A stretch of 18,777 nt of DNA from JAAYAY01 sp964429355 (lineage in GTDB: Bacteria > Planctomycetota > Planctomycetia > Pirellulales > Thermoguttaceae): positions 1 to 18,777 of the forward strand of contig CAYSCH010000171.1 of assembly GCA_964429355.1 (NCBI GenBank). The letters are read 5' to 3'. Positions 14,397 through 18,777 of the stretch are shown in pieces. Each line of letters begins with the position of its first letter. Position 1 is the stretch's first letter. The position numbers were made by a program, and so were the translations under genes. Below the pieces are notes generated by a model. That model saw only the letters and a list, made by a program, of their open reading frames with translations, ran no database searches and was not told the origin of the DNA.

Positions 14397-16580
14397 TCAC
14401 TGGGGAGCGAGCAGCCTGATCGTTACCTTCTCGATCTTTCCTTGGAAGTCTTGCGGGCCCTGGTAGGGGCCGACCGGGTCGCCGCCGTCACGGCCGACGG
14501 TGAGCCCGTCGGCGGGAGTGGCAATGGGGCCGGGGGATTTCACGCTCGCAACCACTTTGCCGTCCACACTCAGGACGATCTCGCCCGTGATCGGAACCTG
14601 AACCGCAAGGGTGCACCGGGCTGCCGGTAACGTCTCCTGGCCGGTGAGCGTGGTCAACTTGCCCTTGTGACGCATGCTGAAGGACGGCTTGCCCCGCTCG
14701 ACATAGAGCGTGTAGCCGTGGGTCACGCCCCCCTGGGCGACGATTACACCATCGCCCACCGAACCGAGTTGCGCCTCGACGGAAAGCGATTTTCCGCCTG
14801 TCTGCGGTGCGTCTGCCCTGGCCAGCGCGGCACCGCTGCTCAACTCGAAGTGCGTCTTCTTGTTGGCCTTGTTGGCTGCCCGCTTCTCAGCGCCCCAGGG
14901 CCACGGCCTGGCTTTGGTGTGAATCGCCAATGCTTCCCAGGCCGCGGCCATCTTTTCGACGCGGTCGGGCATCTCGGCGGCCAGGTCGTGGAGTTCCGTC
15001 CGGTCGGCCTCCATGTCATAAAGTTCCCAGGCAGTGGTCTGGCCCGACGCCATGTTGCCTTTGCGGACGATCTTCCATTTGCCGTCGCGAAGGGCGCAGT
15101 TGGCTTCGTGTTCCCAGAAAATGGGATTCTTGCGCAGCAGCTCGCTGCCGGTAAACGACGGACGGAGGCTCACGCCTTCCAGCGGTGTGATCGGCTCGCC
15201 GCCGAATTCGGCCGGGTAGTCGACTCCCCCAAGGTCCACGCAGGTGGCCATGATGTCGATCAGATGCCCCGGCTGACCCTCCAGCTTGCCGCGGCGGTTG
15301 GCGGCTATGCCCTTGGGCCAGTGAACGATCAGCGGCGTGGAGATTCCACCTTCATGGACCCAGTGCTTGTACTCGCGGAAAGGAGTGTTCGAAGCGTTGG
15401 CCCAGGAGAGCCCGTAGCCGAGGAACGTGTCGGCCGGACCGGGCATGACGCCCCGACCCTGCCGGACAGCCCTCCCCTCGCGGCTCCGCTGCGGAATCAT
15501 GTCGCGCTGCAGCTCGTCCGGCTTCATCGGCTCGATCTTTTCCGGATCGGCCTTGCAAGTGATCTTGTTGCCCCGGCCCATGGGTTCGGCACAGCCGCCG
15601 TTGTCCTGGAGAAAGAAGATCAGGGTGTTGTCGAAACGTTCGGTTTCCTTCAGCGCCATGACGATCTTGCCGATCCCCTGGTCCATCGAGTCGATCATGG
15701 CCGCGTAGACCTCCATGAGGGCGATTTCCCATTCCTTATCGGGAGCGTCTTCCCAGGCGGGCGAGTCGGTGTCGCGAGGCGTCATGCCCCAGGCCGGGTC
15801 GATGAGACCCAGCTCCTTGGCCCGCTCATAACGGGCGGCGCGAATCGCGTCCCAGCCCCGGTCGTAGACGCCGTCGTATTTCTGGATGTCGCGCTCACGG
15901 GCGTGCATCGGCCAGTGGGCGGCAGTGAAGGCCACGTACATGAAGAACGGCTTGTCGCCATGATCCCTGGCGTGATCGCGCACAAACTGGGCGGCATGGG
16001 CGCTGATCGCGTCGGTGTAGTAGAAGTCGGGCGAGTCGGGAGCGATCTGCTCGTTGTCGCTGGTCAGCGAGTTGGGGTCGTAAAAGCTGCCGGCGCCGTG
16101 GATCGTGCCGAAATAGCGGTCAAAACCTCGCTGGAGCGGCCAGTTGAGCTTGTCCTTTTCACCTTCCGGCCGGGTCTTGCTGGTAACGTGCCATTTGCCG
16201 GTGGCGTAGGTCCGGTAACCGCCGAGCCGCATGGCCTCGCCAATAGTGAGGCAGTTGCGGTTCAGTCCCGAGGTATAGCCTGCCAGTCCCTGGTCGCCGA
16301 GCATGTGTCCAACGCCGGCCTGGTGGGGGTAAAGCCCGGTCAGCAGCGACGCCCGGGTGGGGCAACAACGGGCCGTATTGTAGAACTGGGTGAATCGCAG
16401 TCCGTCGCGGGCCAGCCCGTCCAGCACGGGCGTCCGGATTTCGCTGCCATAGCAGCCGAGATCGGAAAATCCCATGTCGTCCGACAGCACGACGATGATA
16501 TTGGGCCGGTCCTGGGCAGCCAACGGGCCGGCACCCAGCAAGACGCCGGCCAGGCCAAGCAGAGTCGTGATACGGTTCAT
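14397..16580 (-). CDS. Exported sulfatase (arylsulfatase type) with C-terminal lectin-like domain
   Basis: This hydrolyses sulfate esters, in planctomycetes often on algal or other sulfated polysaccharides. The 727-residue protein starts with a signal peptide (LLGLAGVLLGAGPLAAQ, likely cut after residue 22). The metal site begins with DDMGFSDLG (Asp34, Asp35). The sulfatase signature CCPTRASLLTG has Cys72 as the residue converted to formylglycine in the pattern C-x-P-x-R. QDNGGCAEPMGRG supplies further metal ligands. The last part, roughly residues 600-727, is a beta-rich jelly-roll domain (GYTLYVERGKPSF, IVLSVDGKVVAS) like LamG/concanavalin modules, perhaps for carbohydrate binding. I start at ATG 16580, with GGAG eight bases upstream; the 37 residues further upstream in the open frame are basic and precede the signal peptide. 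No sulfatase-maturing enzyme is in the window. Confidence 0.95.
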   Translation of the reverse strand: MNRITTLLGLAGVLLGAGPLAAQDRPNIIVVLSDDMGFSDLGCYGSEIRTPVLDGLARDGLRFTQFYNTARCCPTRASLLTGLYPHQAGVGHMLGDQGLAGYTSGLNRNCLTIGEAMRLGGYRTYATGKWHVTSKTRPEGEKDKLNWPLQRGFDRYFGTIHGAGSFYDPNSLTSDNEQIAPDSPDFYYTDAISAHAAQFVRDHARDHGDKPFFMYVAFTAAHWPMHARERDIQKYDGVYDRGWDAIRAARYERAKELGLIDPAWGMTPRDTDSPAWEDAPDKEWEIALMEVYAAMIDSMDQGIGKIVMALKETERFDNTLIFFLQDNGGCAEPMGRGNKITCKADPEKIEPMKPDELQRDMIPQRSREGRAVRQGRGVMPGPADTFLGYGLSWANASNTPFREYKHWVHEGGISTPLIVHWPKGIAANRRGKLEGQPGHLIDIMATCVDLGGVDYPAEFGGEPITPLEGVSLRPSFTGSELLRKNPIFWEHEANCALRDGKWKIVRKGNMASGQTTAWELYDMEADRTELHDLAAEMPDRVEKMAAAWEALAIHTKARPWPWGAEKRAANKANKKTHFELSSGAALARADAPQTGGKSLSVEAQLGSVGDGVIVAQGGVTHGYTLYVERGKPSFSMRHKGKLTTLTGQETLPAARCTLAVQVPITGEIVLSVDGKVVASVKSPGPIATPADGLTVGRDGGDPVGPYQGPQDFQGKIEKVTIRLLAPQ

Positions 16581-16975
16581 TGCGGAGACTCCGGGTAGGG
16601 TTTGTTTCCGTTTGGCACGTGGGCCACTGGCAACCTGTCTTTGAAGGAGAACAGGTACCCTCCATCTTGTGCGGACCATGGGTCGGCACACAACCTCTGG
16701 GTGCCTGGACCCCCTTTCCCAGGCAACTTCTCACCCATGCCCCCCATTTCGTTCCATCGACAGCTTGGGGTGATCTTCGAGGAACTTCATGATATCCCAT
16801 CGCAGAGACGGCAGGCAAGCAACATGGCGTCCCGCCATCGCCGCGTCGTCTCGGCTCATGGATCCTCAGGGGGGAATCCCATGAGGGGCGACCGGGCAGG
16901 GCCCAATCTTTGTACCTATGTACAGTTTTTTTGCCATCTCCACCTGCAATAATTCCCGTCACCGGGGGTGGATCC
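16581..16975. other. Intergenic region upstream of the sulfatase
   Basis: No convincing gene lies here. The stretch must hold the minus-strand sulfatase promoter. It contains an inverted repeat TGCCTGG (16702-16708) / CCAGGCA (16719-16725) with a ten-base C/T-rich loop, and a second palindrome at 16911-16924 listed separately. Short open frames on both strands have low-complexity Pro/Arg-rich products and no ribosome site. Confidence 0.5.
16911..16924. promoter_or_regulatory. Palindrome TGTAC-N4-GTACA, possible operator
   Basis: TGTACCTATGTACA is a perfect 5+5 inverted repeat with a four-base spacer, followed by GTTTTTTT. The form suits a dimeric repressor site. It could equally be a weak hairpin with a T-run. 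It lies 331 bases before the sulfatase start and 360 before the PEP-CTERM gene, so neither target is clear. Confidence 0.3.
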
Positions 16976-17140
16976 AAATGGCGTTGCGTGATTCCCGGAA
17001 GAAATTGCGGCAAGGCGATCAGGAGCTCGATGGGCCGGGACGGGCAGAGTTCGCAAGCAAAACACGGACGCAACCTGAGCGCGGGGCAAGCCCACGCGGC
17101 TATCTTCAGGACGACAATTTTTCTGCGAATCACGCAAGGC
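16976..17140 (+). repeat. Direct repeat copy A with inverted ends, left of the PEP-CTERM gene
   Basis: This is the first of two related copies. Over 162 bases (16978-17139) it matches copy B without gaps at 137 positions (about 85%). Its ends are inverted repeats: TTGCGTGATTC (16984-16994) and GAATCACGCAA (17127-17137) are exact complements. Bases 17077-17115 are identical to copy B. Inside them CGCGGGG (17080-17086) and CCC-A-CGCG (17091-17098) form a GC-rich stem with loop CAAG and one bulged A. Open frames cross it on both strands, but the differences from copy B fall 8, 7 and 10 on the three codon positions, which does not suggest a protein. A small mobile element (MITE-like) or a structured element is the best reading. 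Confidence 0.8.
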
Positions 17141-17283
17141 TGTTCAGAGGCAGTTTTCCGTTGGGAAGTCTGGGGACGCGGCGACCATTCATGCGGGGAC
17201 CCATGGAAGGCACGTGAACGGCGCGAAGGAAGGCAACTTTGTAGATTCCAAATTACCCCAACTTCAATTCAGGAGTCGCACGC

Positions 17284-18036
17284 ATGAAGAAACTGTGTTT
17301 GCTCGCCGTCGTGTTTTCCGCATTGGCAGGGCAACAGGCTGATGCGGCCATCGATCTGACCGTGAGCAGCGGCTTTGGTATCGTCAGTGCGGAGAACAAC
17401 GTGGGCGGTTTTGCCGCGGCTGTCACGAGCTCGGATTTCGCGTCCTTCTCCTTCAGCGAGACAATCCAGGCGCCCGTTGATTCGGCAAACAGTACCGCCA
17501 CCTTCAGTGCATCCAGTCTCGCCAACGCAGTGCAATTTGATATTCAGGCTGTCACGCAGAATGTCGGCGCGGGGGGCCGTTCCGCGTATGCACAATTGGT
17601 CTTGGACATAACACTGAACGAGCCGGTCAATTATCTCTTCTCCGCCCAGTACACGGGGACTGCTGAGGATAGTGGGGATCAATTCCTTCTCGAAGGCTTC
17701 ATCTTCGACGGCAGCCCTTTTGTCTACCACGAGTCCGACGCTGGCGCGGCCAACGCTGTCGATTTTGCTTTGAACCAGGTCCAGGACGGCAACCAAGGTG
17801 GATCTGTCACCGGATCTCGTACGGGCACGCTCGGACCAGGAATCTACCTGTTCTCCTTGTGGTTCCAGTTGCAGGACGACCTGGACCTTACGGGCGCCCA
17901 ATCGGCCAGCGGATCCGCTCAAATCCTGCTCACCCAGGCGGCCGCCACCGTCCCCGAGCCCGCCTCCGTCGCCCTTTGGGGCGGACTCGGCGCACTTGGC
18001 CTGCTCGGAGCCCGAAGGCGAAAGCCAACGGCATAG
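17284..18036 (+). CDS. PEP-CTERM sorted surface or extracellular protein
   Basis: The 250-residue protein has a signal peptide (MKKLCLLAVVFSALAG, cut near ADA-AID at residue 21-22). The mature part is Ala/Ser/Asp-rich and predicted to be all beta. The C-terminal sorting signal at residues 223-250 is VPEPASVALWG, a hydrophobic Gly/Leu stretch, then ARRRK. Proteins with this tail are recognised and cut at the PEP motif by an exosortase and then exported or anchored; no exosortase gene is in this window. The two cysteine-free beta halves match no enzyme family I know. AGGAG lies eight bases before ATG 17284. The gene stands alone between the two direct repeats, with 143 bases from copy A and about 100 to copy B. 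Confidence 0.92.
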   Translation: MKKLCLLAVVFSALAGQQADAAIDLTVSSGFGIVSAENNVGGFAAAVTSSDFASFSFSETIQAPVDSANSTATFSASSLANAVQFDIQAVTQNVGAGGRSAYAQLVLDITLNEPVNYLFSAQYTGTAEDSGDQFLLEGFIFDGSPFVYHESDAGAANAVDFALNQVQDGNQGGSVTGSRTGTLGPGIYLFSLWFQLQDDLDLTGAQSASGSAQILLTQAAATVPEPASVALWGGLGALGLLGARRRKPTA

Positions 18037-18139
18037 CTCCAGGCGGCCGAGGCATCTATGGGCGAGTCTGGTTCGTGGTCAGGTTGCTCGTTGCCCGCCC
18101 CCGACGGGACGCCAGAAGAAGGCACGGTCCCAGAGAGCC

Positions 18140-18312
18140 CTAAATGGCCTTGTATGATTCCCAGAGGGAATTGCGTCAAGGCAATCAGGAACTCGATGGG
18201 CCGGGAGTGACAGGACTGGCGGGCAAAACACGAAGGCAACCCGAGCGCGGGGCAAGCCCACGCGGCTATCTTCAGGACGACTATTTCTCAGGGAATCACG
18301 CAAGGCCCTTTA
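18140..18312 (+). repeat. Direct repeat copy B with inverted ends, right of the PEP-CTERM gene
   Basis: This is the second copy, in the same orientation as copy A. Its end symmetry is longer: CCTTGTATGATTCCC (18148-18162) pairs with GGGAATCACGCAAGG (18291-18305) at 13 of 15 positions. The flanks CTAAATGG and the right-end complement of CTAAAGGG extend this to about 23 bp with three mismatches. The 39-base core identical to copy A is at 18243-18281, and the core hairpin at 18246-18264. It starts about 104 bases after the PEP-CTERM stop and could also serve as that gene's transcript end. No short target-site duplication is obvious. Confidence 0.8.
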
Positions 18313-18536
18313 GACGACAAGTAAGGCAAAGGAATCGGCGCTGATTACGGCTTCGCTTGTTTCTTCGCGAGGCGTTCCTGCGTCAAGAAGTGAAGCACGC
18401 GGTCTTGATTGGATTGTACGTGAATCAAGGTAAGGACCGGGGACTGGTGGCCCTGAACGAGCGTGAGAGGCAACCACGGTGGGCCAGTCTACTTGTTTGA
18501 CAGTGCCTGACCAAGGTTCAGAAACGTGGGCGGCAA

Positions 18537-18570
18537 GCCACCTCGCCGTGGCGCGATTGGGCGAGGTGGC
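18537..18570. repeat. Perfect 11-bp hairpin
   Basis: GCCACCTCGCC (18537-18547) and GGCGAGGTGGC (18560-18570) are exact complements around a 12-base loop. No T-run follows on either strand, so it is not a standard terminator. It may be a REP-like palindrome. Confidence 0.7.
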
Positions 18571-18613
18571 CTGATGTACGCTATGCTAATTGTCAAAGAA
18601 CAAAGGGCGGGAA

Positions 18614-18693
18614 AGGAGCACGGAGCAAGGAGCAGGGAGCAGGAGACGGGAGTCAGGAGTCAGGAGTCAGAGGACGGGGGGACGGGGGACGGG
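18614..18693 (+). repeat. Purine-rich tandem heptamer array
   Basis: About eleven consecutive seven-base units can be read: four of the form NGGAGCA, one GGAGACG, three exact GGAGTCA (18649-18669), then GAGGACG and two GGGGGAC. The upper strand is almost entirely purine, and its G-runs near the right end (G6, G5, G3) could support a quadruplex. Such arrays are prone to length change by slippage. Confidence 0.85.
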
Positions 18694-18777
18694 TAAAAAT
18701 GTGTTCTTGGTGGTGTGAAGTGGATAGTTTTGGCACGCATGCTTATGTGATCCGAAAGTAGACTTGGGCGAGCGGGG

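Larger units (their letters stand above)
18313..18777. other. Gene-free right end of the window
   Basis: No open frame with coding character or ribosome site is seen in these 465 bases. They hold an inverted repeat CTTGATT (18404-18410) / AATCAAG (18423-18429), a strong 11-bp hairpin (18537-18570) and a purine-rich heptamer array (18614-18693), the last two listed separately. TTGACA at 18497-18502 has no matching -10 box. Confidence 0.55.

Noticed and set aside
16978..17217. Small protein encoded by the repeats, starting with ATG in both copies (MAL.DS...)
   Set aside because: Differences between copies are spread almost evenly over codon positions (8, 7, 10) and all frames are open because of high GC; no ribosome site precedes either ATG.
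16976..18312. Integron cassette with attC sites around the PEP-CTERM gene
   Set aside because: The repeats have inverted ends, but the core sites GTTRRRY and RYYYAAC are not present at them and no integrase is in the window.
18614..18693. CRISPR array
   Set aside because: The units are seven bases, contiguous and degenerate, with no spacers and no cas genes.
18700..18777. Sigma-54 promoter from TTGGCACG near 18733
   Set aside because: The -12 half does not match: CTTAT stands where TTGC is needed.

Overview
The window reads as a piece of a high-GC Planctomycetes chromosome (my best guess is a Pirellulales-like lineage, probably a draft or metagenome assembly because a run of N interrupts one gene). 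The pointers are an M1 aminopeptidase with a HEAT-repeat tail, a secreted arylsulfatase with the CCPTR signature, a PEP-CTERM surface protein, a secreted ankyrin/HEAT protein, a SNF2 helicase next to a SWIM zinc-finger protein with a histone-H1-like tail, and degenerate heptamer repeats between genes. The taxonomy is an inference from gene content only.

Layout, left to right. An M1 aminopeptidase (3-2466, +) lacks its start and is cut by the N run at 453-462. A small unassigned protein (2571-3077, +) follows. A hairpin and a heptamer-repeat patch separate it from a uroporphyrinogen-decarboxylase-superfamily methyltransferase of the MtaA/CmuA type (3278-4291, +). Convergent to that lies a two-gene unit on the minus strand: a CcsA/HemX-like membrane protein (6612 down to 5707), then hemA glutamyl-tRNA reductase (5710 down to 4439), joined by a 4-base ATGA overlap. 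Divergent from this unit, a SNF2 helicase (6937-9516, with clearly homologous sequence continuing past an in-frame TAA to 9660) and a SWIM zinc-finger protein (9732-10649) form a plus-strand pair. nadA (10906-12051, +) comes next. Its last 35 bases overlap, tail to tail, the minus-strand ankyrin/HEAT protein (14356 down to 12017), which lies 40 bases downstream of a sulfatase (16580 down to 14397). The right end holds a PEP-CTERM protein (17284-18036, +) and gene-free DNA to 18777.

The most unusual structure is a pair of direct repeats of about 165-175 bp (about 16976-17140 and 18140-18312) that bracket the PEP-CTERM gene. They align without gaps at about 85% identity, share a 39-base identical core that can fold into a GC-rich hairpin, and each has inverted-repeat ends. 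They look like a small non-autonomous mobile element or a duplicated structured element. Their differences fall about evenly over the three codon positions, so they do not look like a conserved small gene.

Functional links: hemA and the CcsA/HemX-like protein join haem precursor synthesis to cytochrome c or haem membrane biology. The SNF2/SWIM pair recalls the adjacent ywqA/ywqB genes of Bacillus. The sulfatase and PEP-CTERM protein are exported and fit a polysaccharide-degrading or surface lifestyle. No tRNA, rRNA, CRISPR array, transposase or phage gene was seen.
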